Of a DNA stretch of 64,000 bases, positions 26,937-35,599 are shown piece after piece (the first letter of the stretch is position 1; each line of letters begins with the position of its first letter). The notes beneath the pieces are model-generated. The model searched no databases. It was not told the DNA's origin and saw only the letters and a program-made list of their open reading frames with translations. The position numbers and the translations under genes are program-made. The DNA is from Xenorhabdus ishibashii. GTDB lineage: Bacteria > Pseudomonadota > Gammaproteobacteria > Enterobacterales > Enterobacteriaceae. Location of the stretch: the NCBI RefSeq assembly GCF_002632755.1, contig NZ_NJAK01000001.1, forward strand, positions 2,170,001 to 2,234,000, written 5' to 3'.

Positions 26937-27785
26937 AAATATACGCTAGGTGGTGTTGCCCGAAATGTGGCGCATAATATTGCCGCGTTAAAGAATGATA
27001 GTTATTTAATTTCTGTTTTTGGTGATGATTCATATGGAAAAAGACTGTTTAGAGAAACCCAGTTAGCCGGTGTTGATCTTAGCCATTCTCATAAACTCAG
27101 TGATGAAAGAACTTCGATTTATCATTCAATAGTTGATAGTCATGGTGAACCGTACACTTCCGTGAGTGATATGGATATTTTGAAGAAACTCACACCTGAG
27201 TTGCTCAATAAATCTAAAGCTCTCATTGAGCGGGCAGGCATATTGAATATCGACTGCAATTTGAGAGAGGATACTCTGGAATGGTTATTTAAAAACTCAG
27301 GTAATGTGCCCATATTTGTTAATCCTGTCTCGTCATATAAGGCGGGCATAGTACGTAACTGGCTATCATATATTCATACTATCAGACCCAATCGGCTGGA
27401 AGCAGAAAAAATCAGTGGTATTAAAATTAACTCAATAAAAGAGGCTAAGTTGGTCACATCATGGTTTCATGAACAAGGGGTACAGCGGATAGTTTTAAGT
27501 ATGGGTTCTGACGGTGTTTACTACAGTGAGTTAGATTATATATCTGGTCACTCCCCGGCATTTCCTGTTGATATTGTCAATAACACGGGCTCCGGTGATG
27601 CAATGATGGCGGGATTAGTTCATTGTGCGTTAGCAGGTACGGATTTTAAGGAAAGTGTATATTTTGCCCAACGCTGCGCTGCACTTGTCCTATCTACTGA
27701 ATTAACACATTCACTAACCTTGTCTCCATTTGCTGTTGATAAATTACTGCTATTAGATCCAATAGCAATGATGAATAACCAATAA
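26937..27785 (+). pseudogene. psuK: Pseudouridine kinase gene lacking its 5' end
   Basis: PsuK (YeiC type, PfkB family) phosphorylates pseudouridine to its 5'-phosphate. The frame begins after a stop at 26928-26930 with KYTLGGVARNVAHNIAAL, the GG motif that is normally residue 40 or so, so the first beta-strands and substrate loop are missing. The rest is intact: HTIRPNRLEAEKISGI, MGSDGVYYSEL and the catalytic VNNTGSGDAMMAGL with its anion hole and Asp base. A GTG at 26967 could give a 272-residue protein, but it would lack the substrate lid. An IS1 relic just upstream is the probable cause. No psuG lies beside it. Confidence 0.75.
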
Positions 27786-27860
27786 ATATCACAAAAATAA
27801 AAAATTAGCATATTAGTATTGTGGCTAGAGCCGGCATCTTTTTCAATGTCTATTTATATC

Positions 27861-27881
27861 CGATTGAATTAAATTCAATCG
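27861..27881. terminator. Perfect palindrome between psuK relic and methyltransferase
   Basis: CGATTGAATT and AATTCAATCG form 10-base arms around a single A between two convergent genes. It is AT-rich and has no long T run, so it may be a weak terminator or a protein-binding palindrome. Confidence 0.4.
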
Positions 27882-27907
27882 TAATGCGAGAGGAATGGGG
27901 AGTAAGC

Positions 27908-28645
27908 TTAAAACTGGCAAATAAGTCCGGTATGGACACAATTTTGTAGGTAATTATCCCAAAAACCTTGAGGATAACGCACTAAATCGCGGTTTAAGAC
28001 CGTTGGTTTTTTCCAGCTAAAATGAGCGAACCCTGCTTTTTTCAGCGCTTTTTCATAACTCTCACGACTCCAACGATAAAACGTGAAAGGGCTAGGGGGG
28101 GTTGACAGAAATTCTGCCTGGTGACGGAAGCCATTTTTCCACGGCTCTTCGCTCAAAATCTTAAAACCATAATTCTCACAATTTCCGCTTTCTAACCTAT
28201 AATCAGGTGATGCCATATAAGCAATTAATTTGCCGGAAGGTTTTAAATGCTCAGCGGCTGCTTGAAACATCGTTTCCAGTTCTTCTGTGGATTCAGCATA
28301 GTGGAATAAAAAAGCGGCGATAACGATATCAAATTTTTTATCTAATTTCATTTCACATACATTTTGTACATGGAACTCAATATTATCACCATACAGTTTT
28401 GATTTGGTTTTAGCGAGTTCAATCATTTTTTCAGAGATATCGACGCCAACCACTTTTGAAGCCCCGCGTTGGTGCAATTCCCGCCCAAAATAACCATACC
28501 CACAAGCTAGATCCAGAACTGACTTTCCTTGTATCTCACCGACCATGTTAAGTATATCCCGAAGCTCAGATTGTCTCTGGGCTACCGTATTGGAAAACTG
28601 TTCGTAATATTCTCCAATTGAATCATAGCTTGCTTTTTCTTCCAT
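27908..28645 (-). CDS. Class I SAM-dependent methyltransferase, function unknown
   Basis: The 245-residue protein has the class I motifs: motif I VLDLACGYGYFGREL (about 43-57), the acidic end of strand 2 in VGVDISEKMIELA, and motif post-I FDIVIAAFLFHYA. The C-terminal part (SPFTFYRWSRESYEKAL) resembles small-molecule methyltransferases such as those in secondary metabolism. The start at 28645 follows AGGAGC at good spacing; an upstream in-frame ATG adds 20 hydrophobic residues without a ribosome site. It stands alone and no pathway partner is near. The substrate cannot be inferred. Confidence 0.8.
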   Translation of the reverse strand: MEEKASYDSIGEYYEQFSNTVAQRQSELRDILNMVGEIQGKSVLDLACGYGYFGRELHQRGASKVVGVDISEKMIELAKTKSKLYGDNIEFHVQNVCEMKLDKKFDIVIAAFLFHYAESTEELETMFQAAAEHLKPSGKLIAYMASPDYRLESGNCENYGFKILSEEPWKNGFRHQAEFLSTPPSPFTFYRWSRESYEKALKKAGFAHFSWKKPTVLNRDLVRYPQGFWDNYLQNCVHTGLICQF

Positions 28646-28883
28646 TATTATGGCTCCTGATAAAAAATAGAATAAGGGTACTATTTTATAAAGATAAAAT
28701 ATCATTAAATCATTAGATATAATTATTTTTGTAACATGATTAATTTTACACGATAAACAATCCGTTTGAATTAAATCAAGAATAATCAGATGTTGCTATA
28801 TTTAAAAACATTTCCCCGAACTAGTCCATCATGGTATCGACGTCTTGAGGGATATCTACGGTGCCCTGATGAGGCAGGAAATA

Positions 28884-28910
28884 ACCGCCAATTCTTAACG
28901 AAATGGCGGT
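28884..28910 (-). terminator. Hairpin after darP
   Basis: ACCGCCA at 28884-28890 pairs with TGGCGGT at 28904-28910, ten bases past the darP stop on the minus strand. TATTTCC follows it, a weak T tract. It probably terminates darP. Confidence 0.55.
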
Positions 28911-28919
28911 AAAGATGGA

Positions 28920-29456
28920 TTACATGGATTCCGATAACTCTTTCAAATATTGGAAAATTTGACGGTAGGATTTCGGGGGCTTATTAGTTGCCTTCTCCTT
29001 TTTCGCATTACGAACCAATGTGCGAAGTTGCTGGCGATCAGTATGTGGGTACAGTGCGATAACTTCTTCAAAAGCATCATCATTTTCAAGCAATTTGTCA
29101 CGCAATTCTTCTAGTTTATGTAAAACAACGACTTGCTGGTTGTGACGGTTTTTCAGTTTGTCTAATGCGGTGGTGATAGGCTCAGGATCGCGGGCACGCA
29201 GCAGCTTACCAATTAACTGCAATTGACGGCGACGTCCTTCCCGTTTGATTTTCTGTGCCAACTCAATAGCTGCCAGCAAATCTTCATCCAGTGGAATTCG
29301 TTCCAGTTGGCTTTTACTCAGTTCAACCAGTTCCATTCCCAATTTTTTCAGGATTTCAGCATCCCGCTTGATTTCACTTTTACTGACCCAGATTATCTCT
29401 TCTTCTTCCTCTTCAGCAGGATAATTGTCGAGCCAATCTTCAGGCTGCTTTGCCAT
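28920..29456 (-). CDS. darP: Ribosome maturation factor DarP (YjgA)
   Basis: DarP binds late 50S precursors and helps shape the peptidyl transferase centre. The 178-residue protein is close to the E. coli length (183) and has the acidic N-terminus ([20 protein letters not shown]), the helical core ([20 protein letters not shown]) and the C-terminal [11 protein letters not shown]. It is transcribed divergently from tldE, the usual enterobacterial order for yjgA and pmbA. Many charged residues fit rRNA binding. Confidence 0.95.
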   Translation of the reverse strand: MAKQPEDWLDNYPAEEEEEEIIWVSKSEIKRDAEILKKLGMELVELSKSQLERIPLDEDLLAAIELAQKIKREGRRRQLQLIGKLLRARDPEPITTALDKLKNRHNQQVVVLHKLEELRDKLLENDDAFEEVIALYPHTDRQQLRTLVRNAKKEKATNKPPKSYRQIFQYLKELSESM

Positions 29457-29653
29457 AATTGTTTTCCTTCTAAAAAGGCCGGATAAGGTACGTTTTGGAG
29501 CATGACCTATCGTCCGGTGGGTGTTAACATCCTAATATTGTGTATTGTAACTGGGAAAATTGCCTGATTACCACTCGACATTCGTGTCATGAACCGGAAA
29601 CAGGCATTTTTTCTGACGAATTCTCTCTTTAATTCATTGGATTACGTTAATTA

Positions 29654-30997
29654 ATGATAGTCACTAATCAACAAATCGCAGAGCAGCGTAAGCTGCTGGA
29701 AGATGCGGTTGCCCATGCACTGGAGTTGGCTAAATCCGGTTGTGATGCTGCAGAAGTCGCGGTCAATAAAACAACGGGGATTAGCGTCAGTACCCGTTTT
29801 AGTGAAGTCGAAAATGTTGAGTTTAACAGTGACGGCGCACTGGGGATCACGGTTTATCACCAACAGCGCAAAGGCAGCGCTTCTTCAACGGATCTCAGCC
29901 CAGAGGCGATTGCCCGTACTGTGCAGGCCGCTATTGATATTGCGCATTATACTTCGCCTGATCCTTATGCCGGTCCAGCCGATAAAGCGTTATTAGCATT
30001 TGAGGCTCCTGAGTTGGATCTTTACCATCCCGCTGATCTGGATACAGATAAGGTCATTGAGTTGGCAGCCCGCGCTGAACAAGCGTCATTGCAGGCAGAT
30101 GAGCGTATTACCAATACTGAAGGTGGAAGTTTCAACAGCCATTATGGTATTCGGGTATTTGGTAATAGTCATGGGATGCTGCAAAGCTACTGCTCCAGCC
30201 GTCATTCTATGTCAAGCTGTGTGATTGCCGAGCAAGATGGCAATATGGAACGCGATTATGCCTATACCGTGAGCCGCCATTTAGACGAGTTGAAATCGCC
30301 TGAGTGGGTAGGCCAGGAGTGTGCTCGCCGAACGCTTTCTCGTCTGGGTGCGCGTAAATTATCAACCATGAAAGCGCCGGTTATTTTTTCTGCAGAGGTG
30401 GCGACGGGGTTGTTCGGTCATTTAGTCGGCGCTATCAGCGGTAGCAGCATTTATCGTAAATCTTCTTTCTTGTTGGATAGCCTTGGCAAACCGATCTTGC
30501 CTTCATGGCTGACGATTGAAGAACAGCCGCATTTGCTGCGTGGGTTAGCTTCAACGCCATTTGACAGTGAAGGTGTGCGCACAACACCACGTGATATTGT
30601 TAAGGACGGCGTTTTGCAGACGTGGTTGTTGACTTCCTATTCTGCCCGTAAGTTGGGAATGATGAACACGGGTCATGCAGGTGGAATTCATAACTGGCGT
30701 ATAGCAGGTCAGGGGCTGGACTTTGCTGGCTTGTTACGTGAAATGGGCACTGGCCTGATCGTCACTGAGCTGATGGGGCAGGGCGTTAGTGCGGTGACAG
30801 GGGATTACTCTCGCGGAGCATCTGGTTTTTGGGTTGAGAATGGCGAAATCCAATATCCTGTTAGTGAGATCACCATTGCAGGCAATTTGAAAGATATGTG
30901 GGCAAATATGGTGACAATCGGTAATGATATCGAAACACGTAGCAATATTCAGTGTGGTTCGGTGTTGTTGCCGGAAATGAGTATCGCCGGTCAATAG
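29654..30997 (+). CDS. pmbA: Metalloprotease subunit TldE (PmbA)
   Basis: TldE pairs with TldD in a cytoplasmic heterodimeric protease that trims unfolded peptides, matures microcin B17 and degrades CcdA. The 447-residue protein matches PmbA (450). Recognisable stretches are [32 protein letters not shown] and the C-terminal [20 protein letters not shown]. The metal-binding HExxH is expected only in TldD and is absent here, as in other TldE proteins. tldD is not in the window. Confidence 0.96.
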   Translation: MIVTNQQIAEQRKLLEDAVAHALELAKSGCDAAEVAVNKTTGISVSTRFSEVENVEFNSDGALGITVYHQQRKGSASSTDLSPEAIARTVQAAIDIAHYTSPDPYAGPADKALLAFEAPELDLYHPADLDTDKVIELAARAEQASLQADERITNTEGGSFNSHYGIRVFGNSHGMLQSYCSSRHSMSSCVIAEQDGNMERDYAYTVSRHLDELKSPEWVGQECARRTLSRLGARKLSTMKAPVIFSAEVATGLFGHLVGAISGSSIYRKSSFLLDSLGKPILPSWLTIEEQPHLLRGLASTPFDSEGVRTTPRDIVKDGVLQTWLLTSYSARKLGMMNTGHAGGIHNWRIAGQGLDFAGLLREMGTGLIVTELMGQGVSAVTGDYSRGASGFWVENGEIQYPVSEITIAGNLKDMWANMVTIGNDIETRSNIQCGSVLLPEMSIAGQ

Positions 30998-31014
30998 GGA
31001 TACTCAATTAACAG

Positions 31015-31043
31015 CAGCCAGTTCGGTGTGACTGAGCTGGCTG
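31015..31043. terminator. Inverted repeat between pmbA and rnk
   Basis: CAGCCAG at 31015-31021 pairs with CTGGCTG at 31037-31043 between the two convergent genes. No T run follows on either strand, so termination strength is uncertain. Confidence 0.45.
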
Positions 31044-31047
31044 GAAA

Positions 31048-31458
31048 TTAGCGGTGATATTCTCCTGCAGCTTCTGGCTGGTAAAGTATTTCTAATACTT
31101 TTATTCGGGTTGTTTCACCATTTGGCAATTTCCACTTTATTTCATCATTCACCCGCAAACCCAGAAGAGCCGCACCCAAAGGCGCCATAACGGACAGATG
31201 TTTGGTGCTGTCTTGCAGGGCGGCAGGGTAGACCAGCGTACGAACACGTTCTTCATTGCTGCCCAAATCAATGAAGCGAATTTCACTGTTCATGGTGACA
31301 ACATCGGCTGGAATATCTACCGGCGCCACTATTTCTGCCCTATCCAGCTCTTCATTTAAGGCATCTGCGATACTGGTATTAGCAAAAGCAGATTGTTCCA
31401 ACAGAGCATCTAAACGCTCAGCATCTAATTCATTGATAATGATTTTAGGTTTTTTCAT
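31048..31458 (-). CDS. rnk: Regulator of nucleoside diphosphate kinase, Rnk
   Basis: Rnk is a GreA-like protein that binds RNA polymerase near the secondary channel and affects nucleotide pools. From 31458 the 136-residue product equals E. coli Rnk: an N-terminal coiled coil shorter than that of GreA (about 8-45) and a GreA/GreB-like C-terminal domain with [28 protein letters not shown] and [11 protein letters not shown]. The start is preceded by TTGGAGTG. A strong hairpin with a short T stretch sits only about 30 bases upstream, in or just before its leader. Confidence 0.94.
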   Translation of the reverse strand: MKKPKIIINELDAERLDALLEQSAFANTSIADALNEELDRAEIVAPVDIPADVVTMNSEIRFIDLGSNEERVRTLVYPAALQDSTKHLSVMAPLGAALLGLRVNDEIKWKLPNGETTRIKVLEILYQPEAAGEYHR

Positions 31459-31486
31459 ACCACACTCCAAATTAAGCTCAATACAA

Positions 31487-31523
31487 AATAACACCCCACA
31501 TCACAAGGAGGGGGGGTGTTATT
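31487..31523 (-). terminator. Strong hairpin upstream of rnk
   Basis: AATAACACCCC at 31487-31497 pairs perfectly with GGGGTGTTATT at 31513-31523, followed on the minus strand by TTGTATTG. It lies after the racemase stop but only 29 bases before rnk. It can end racemase transcripts, or act as an attenuator in the rnk leader if rnk starts further upstream. Confidence 0.65.
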
Positions 31524-31664
31524 TTCAAAGTAATTGAAATGATATTAGGCTGTTCTGCCGTGAAAATAAAGAGATCATGATCACGAACTGTTTTACCTTG
31601 CTAATGAAACAAGACTTATCCACAATGGAGGAAAAGAACAGCCTGCTATTATTTGAAGCGCAAA

Positions 31665-32897
31665 TTATAAGCCGGTGGTTACGATCCGTGGGTTGGTTTC
31701 ACCCCAAATGGAAGAAAACTCAACAACATGCATTCCGCCCCATTTCTGAATATCAGACTGGGTGATTTCATCGTTACCTTGTTTACCGAAAATGACCACT
31801 TCATCGCCACTCTTCACTTCTGGTAAGTCAGTAACATCAACCATCACAGTATTCATGGAAACGCTACCGACAACTGGTGCACGGTGACCGTTGATCAGGA
31901 CATAAGCTTTGTTTGACAGGGCAGAGCTAAAGCCATCAGAGAAACCCACAGGCAAGTTAGCGAGCTTGGAATCACGTTGCAGAATGTAAGTATTGTCGTA
32001 ACCGACACCATTACCTTTAGGATATGTTTTAACAGAAGCAACACGAGTTTTCATTTGAATTAAGGGCTTGAACTCTGGATGGCTGGTGGTCAGGATGCCG
32101 TACAGCGCACTGCCAACGCGAGCCATGTCGAATTGAGCTTCAGGAATGCTAAGTGAGGCAAAAGAGCTTGATGCGTGCAGAGTGATTTCGTCTCTGTTCA
32201 GGTTTGCTGTTTTGATCAGCCAAGAAGTTTGTTCTTTGAAGTTATTAATACTGTCACGGATAGCGTCCATATTAGTGAATGCATGGTGACTCATCATGCC
32301 GACCAGTTTCAGATTAGGCAACTGAGCAATTTTCAGAGCGTCTTGTTTGCCCTGCTCAGTCTTCATCTCCAATCCATTGCGGCTCATAAGACCTGTGTTC
32401 AGCATCAGATGAACACGAATTTCTTTACCGTGTTTTTTTGCCAGCGTATCGATGGCTTGGGCATGATCCAGATCGCCGATTATCTCTTCCATGTTATAGC
32501 CCAGTGTGCTTTCGATTTCAGCTATGTCAGCCGTACGGACACGTATCAGTTGTCCTTTAAAGCCGCTCTCACGCACGATACGGGCTTCTTCGTTACTGGT
32601 AACACCTACACAAGGCACATCAGTTTTGATGATGGATGGCATCAGCAGGTCGATGCCATGACCGTAAGCATCACCTTTCAAAACCGCACACATTTTTGTG
32701 CCTTTATTCAGTTTTTTTTGCAGAGTGTGGATATTATTTTCGAAGGTCGCGGTATTGATTTCAACCCAAGCGTTATTCGTTTTGGCGATGCTTTCTGCAT
32801 GAGTATTATCTAAAGAGAGAACAGGTGCTGCTTGGGCAACACCTTGAAAGAGGCTAAAACCAAGAAGAATTGCCAGTGTGGTTTTATTAAAACGCAT
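31665..32897 (-). CDS. Exported broad-specificity amino-acid racemase (Bsr type)
   Basis: A PLP-dependent fold-III racemase of the alanine racemase family that, unlike cytosolic Alr, has a signal peptide (FNKTTLAILLGFSLFQGVAQ, then A-A). Bsr enzymes in Vibrio, Aeromonas and Pseudomonas make non-canonical D-amino acids in the periplasm that are released or built into peptidoglycan. The protein has 410 residues. The PLP lysine is in AVLKGDAYGHG, and the opposite catalytic tyrosine is probably in GNGVGYDNTY. The start at 32897 has GGAG 8 bases upstream; an upstream in-frame start would bury the signal peptide. Substrate range cannot be read from sequence. Confidence 0.88.
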   Translation of the reverse strand: MRFNKTTLAILLGFSLFQGVAQAAPVLSLDNTHAESIAKTNNAWVEINTATFENNIHTLQKKLNKGTKMCAVLKGDAYGHGIDLLMPSIIKTDVPCVGVTSNEEARIVRESGFKGQLIRVRTADIAEIESTLGYNMEEIIGDLDHAQAIDTLAKKHGKEIRVHLMLNTGLMSRNGLEMKTEQGKQDALKIAQLPNLKLVGMMSHHAFTNMDAIRDSINNFKEQTSWLIKTANLNRDEITLHASSSFASLSIPEAQFDMARVGSALYGILTTSHPEFKPLIQMKTRVASVKTYPKGNGVGYDNTYILQRDSKLANLPVGFSDGFSSALSNKAYVLINGHRAPVVGSVSMNTVMVDVTDLPEVKSGDEVVIFGKQGNDEITQSDIQKWGGMHVVEFSSIWGETNPRIVTTGL

Positions 32898-33446
32898 GAA
32901 GTGAATCTCCAGTTTAGGGGCTGTATGCATAATGTTCTGCATGTAATTGCGATTTAATAATAAGTTTTTTTTAATTTAATTTCACATGGTTAACCTATTG
33001 AAAGCTAACATTTATTATCTATATCACACTATTTATAAATAGTTAGATTAATTATCTAATTTAATGATTATATCATCTTGATTTTATCCTCTGTGAATGT
33101 TTAATAAACAGATTATATTAATGATTTTTTACCTTTGGTTGGTTTTAATAACTGATGTTGCGTTTACCTTGAAAATAGGATCAAGGACACACCACCTCGA
33201 AGCGCTCTCTAACTGTTTGCTCTGTAGAGTCAGATCGAAAGAGGTTTCTTTTTTGCAATATGGGAATATTTAAGCCAAGTCCTGACATTGATTATGTGTG
33301 CTGTCATTAATGCTTGATTTCAAAAATTGGGTAAGATGTTGTTTTATAATGAAAGGAATAATTATCTGTCGTATATCAAGAAATAAATCGGGATTCAAGT
33401 TACTCCAATAAGAGCCATTCGAGACAATATCTTTAGTAGAAAGGTG
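32898..33446. other. Intergenic region with a possible small RNA
   Basis: This is a 550-base gap between the racemase and ptsO. The racemase promoter must be at its left end. On the plus strand CCTTGA/TCAAGG (33167-33186) is followed by a branched fold closed by ACCTC (33194-33198) and GAGGT (33241-33245), then TTTCTTTTTT. That is the shape of a short RNA ending in a factor-independent terminator, but the stems are weak and I see no clear promoter. Confidence 0.35.
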
Positions 33447-33719
33447 CTACTCTTCGTCAAATCCCGCGTTGAAGAGTTCGATGATGGCAGACAGTGCTTG
33501 TTGTTCATCCGGCCCGTTGACTTCAATATCAATATGGCTGCCTTGTTCAGAATCCAGCATCAGCATGGCAATGACACTGTGAGCCTCGGCCTGTAAGTTA
33601 CTGCTATTGCGCAGGATCACTTCTGATTGAAACTGTTGTACCAAATCATGCAGCTTCATCGCAGGCCGGGCATGCATTCCCAGTCGATTTTTAATTTCAA
33701 GTTTTTGTCTGACGGTCAT
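33447..33719 (-). CDS. ptsO: Nitrogen PTS phosphocarrier NPr
   Basis: NPr relays phosphate from EI-Ntr (PtsP) to EIIA-Ntr (PtsN) in the regulatory nitrogen phosphotransferase system. The 90-residue HPr-like protein has the phosphorylation site LGMHARPA (His16) and the regulatory-site region [14 protein letters not shown]. It follows rapZ by 17 bases at the end of the rpoN operon. Confidence 0.96.
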   Translation of the reverse strand: MTVRQKLEIKNRLGMHARPAMKLHDLVQQFQSEVILRNSSNLQAEAHSVIAMLMLDSEQGSHIDIEVNGPDEQQALSAIIELFNAGFDEE

Positions 33720-33736
33720 GGCTTGTATTATTCATA

Positions 33737-34588
33737 TTATTTGCGTTTTTCCAGTGTACGATGGCGTGATTGCACGTTTTTGCCACGGGAACGAAAATAA
33801 TCAGCCAATTGCTCTGCTACATAGACTGAACGGTGTTTACCGCCTGTGCAACCAATAGCGACAGTCAGATAGCTGCGATTATTGGTTTCCAGCATAGGTA
33901 GCCAAAGCTCAAGATAGCTACGGGTCTGATAAATAAAATTATGAACGTCTGTATGGCGATCCAGAAACGCAGCCACAGGACGATCCAAACCGGTCATTGG
34001 ACGCAGTTTAGGGTCCCAGTGAGGGTTTGGCAGAAAGCGCACATCGAAAACATAGTCTGCGTCAATGGGAATACCATGTTTGAAACCAAAGGATTCAAAC
34101 ACCATGGTCAATTCTCGCTCCCGTTTGCCTAATAAACGTGTCCTGAGCATTTCCGCCAGTTCGTGAACGGACATTTCAGATGTATCAATAATCAAATCCG
34201 CGCGTGATCGCAGGGGTTCAAGCAAATCGCTCTCTTGGTCAATTGCACTTTCCAGTGACAGATTTTTGCTGGAGAGTGGATGTAAACGACGGGTGTCACT
34301 GTAGCGGCGGATCAGGGTATTACGATCCGCATCAAGAAACAGTAGCTGTGGCGAAAAATTGTCGGGCAATTGCGTCAGGGCTTCTTCAAAAACTTCTGGC
34401 GACTCCGGCATATTTCTGACATCAATGCTAACCGCAGCCGAAATATCACGTTCAGCCAGTGTGATTGCCAATTCTGGCAGCAATACAACAGGCAGGTTAT
34501 CTACGCAATAAAAACCCATATCTTCCAGTGCACGCAAAGCAACAGATTTCCCAGAACCTGAACGACCACTGACTATCATCAGCACCAT
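33737..34588 (-). CDS. rapZ: RNase adapter protein RapZ
   Basis: RapZ binds small RNA GlmZ and presents it to RNase E, so that GlmS synthesis follows glucosamine-6-phosphate need. The 283-residue protein (E. coli 284) has the N-terminal Walker A GRSGSGKS (8-15), a Walker B-like LLFLDADRN, and the C-terminal RNA-binding part with [20 protein letters not shown] and the basic end HRTLEKRK. It lies between ptsN and ptsO. GlmY and GlmZ are not in the window. Confidence 0.97.
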   Translation of the reverse strand: MVLMIVSGRSGSGKSVALRALEDMGFYCVDNLPVVLLPELAITLAERDISAAVSIDVRNMPESPEVFEEALTQLPDNFSPQLLFLDADRNTLIRRYSDTRRLHPLSSKNLSLESAIDQESDLLEPLRSRADLIIDTSEMSVHELAEMLRTRLLGKRERELTMVFESFGFKHGIPIDADYVFDVRFLPNPHWDPKLRPMTGLDRPVAAFLDRHTDVHNFIYQTRSYLELWLPMLETNNRSYLTVAIGCTGGKHRSVYVAEQLADYFRSRGKNVQSRHRTLEKRK

Positions 34589-34628
34589 GAGGTGACTCCC
34601 CCTAAATGTTTATAATTATAATCGCTAT

Positions 34629-35096
34629 TTATTCAGTAATAATTTTATACAGTTCTTCATCACTCTGCGCTGAGCGCAGGCGACGGCAGAGATTTCTATC
34701 TGCAAGGCGCTTTGCAATCAATGATAGTGAGTGTAAATGGGTTTGACACTGGTCTGATGGCACCAATAAAGCAAACAGCAAGTCAACAGGTTGATTATCG
34801 ATAGCGTCAAAGGTAATGGGTTGTTCCAGGTGCAAAAATACTCCAACGGCATTATCCGAACACTCTTTATTCAATTTGCCGTGAGGGATCGCAATCCCGC
34901 TGCCAATTCCTGTTGTGCCTACTTTTTCGCGCGAAAGAATAGCCTCAAATACGGTATTTTCCGGCACGCCAAGCTGTTTTGATGCCAGCTCACTGATAAT
35001 CTCTAAGGCGCGCTTTTTACTCGAACAAGGTACATTGTTGCGTGTACATTCGGATGAAAGCACTGAGCTTAGTGGTAAATCTGTTTCGTTGTTCAT
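34629..35096 (-). CDS. ptsN: Nitrogen regulatory EIIA protein PtsN
   Basis: PtsN is the terminal phosphate acceptor of the nitrogen PTS; in its dephosphorylated form it controls potassium transporters and KdpD. The active-site histidine is in IGSGIAIPHGKL and the C-terminus has LSLIAKRLADRNLCRRLRSA. I start at ATG 35096 (155 residues), which has TAAGTGA 8 bases upstream and aligns with the family start; a GTG at 35108 adds four residues. It lies 41 bases before rapZ. Confidence 0.94.
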   Translation of the reverse strand: MNNETDLPLSSVLSSECTRNNVPCSSKKRALEIISELASKQLGVPENTVFEAILSREKVGTTGIGSGIAIPHGKLNKECSDNAVGVFLHLEQPITFDAIDNQPVDLLFALLVPSDQCQTHLHSLSLIAKRLADRNLCRRLRSAQSDEELYKIITE

Positions 35097-35122
35097 TTCT
35101 TTATTCACTTAGGGCCTTGTTA

Positions 35123-35150
35123 TACCGGATGCCTGATGAGGCATCCGGTA
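35123..35150. repeat. GC-rich palindrome between hpf and ptsN
   Basis: TACCGGATGCCT (35123-35134) and AGGCATCCGGTA (35139-35150) form a perfect 12-base stem with a GATG loop. It looks like a REP-type element. Without a T run it is more likely an mRNA processing or stabilising structure than a terminator. Confidence 0.7.
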
Positions 35151-35273
35151 TTAATGCACTGCGCTAAAACCGTTCTACAGATCGCACTAAGTACATAGCA
35201 CTATAGGGCGTTATAGAAGGTGTTATAGATAGAACAGTGATAATTTTATGACAGCCCCGTTGCCTAAAAGCGA

Positions 35274-35576
35274 TTAATGTTGTCTCAATTTACTTTTGTG
35301 TTTGGTCAATTGACGCGCTAGCTTATCTACTAAGATATCAATTGCTGCATACATGTCTTCATGTTCTGAGCTGGCATGCAACTCACCGCCATTAACATAC
35401 ACCGTAGCTTCGGCGATCCTTTGCACCTTTTCCACTCGGAGGATGACCTGAATGAGGTTAATCTTATCGAAATATTGATTCAATTTGCTGCATTTAGTGT
35501 TCACAATGTTGCGAAGTGCATCTGTGATTTCAATATTGTGGCCTGTAACATTGAGTTGCATGTTTTTGAGTTGCAT
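35274..35576 (-). CDS. hpf: Ribosome hibernation promoting factor HPF
   Basis: HPF binds the 30S decoding centre in stationary phase and promotes 100S ribosome dimers. The short-form protein has the YfiA/HPF fold with LNVTGHNIEITDAL, HASSEHEDMYAAIDILVDKL and the basic C-terminus ARQLTKHKSKLRQH. I chose the ATG at 35576 (AAGGA 7 bases upstream, 100 residues), but the next Met at 35561 matches the E. coli start (95 residues). It follows rpoN by 23 bases. Confidence 0.94.
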   Translation of the reverse strand: MQLKNMQLNVTGHNIEITDALRNIVNTKCSKLNQYFDKINLIQVILRVEKVQRIAEATVYVNGGELHASSEHEDMYAAIDILVDKLARQLTKHKSKLRQH

Positions 35577-35599
35577 AGTGTTTTCCTTCTCTGTGTTGT

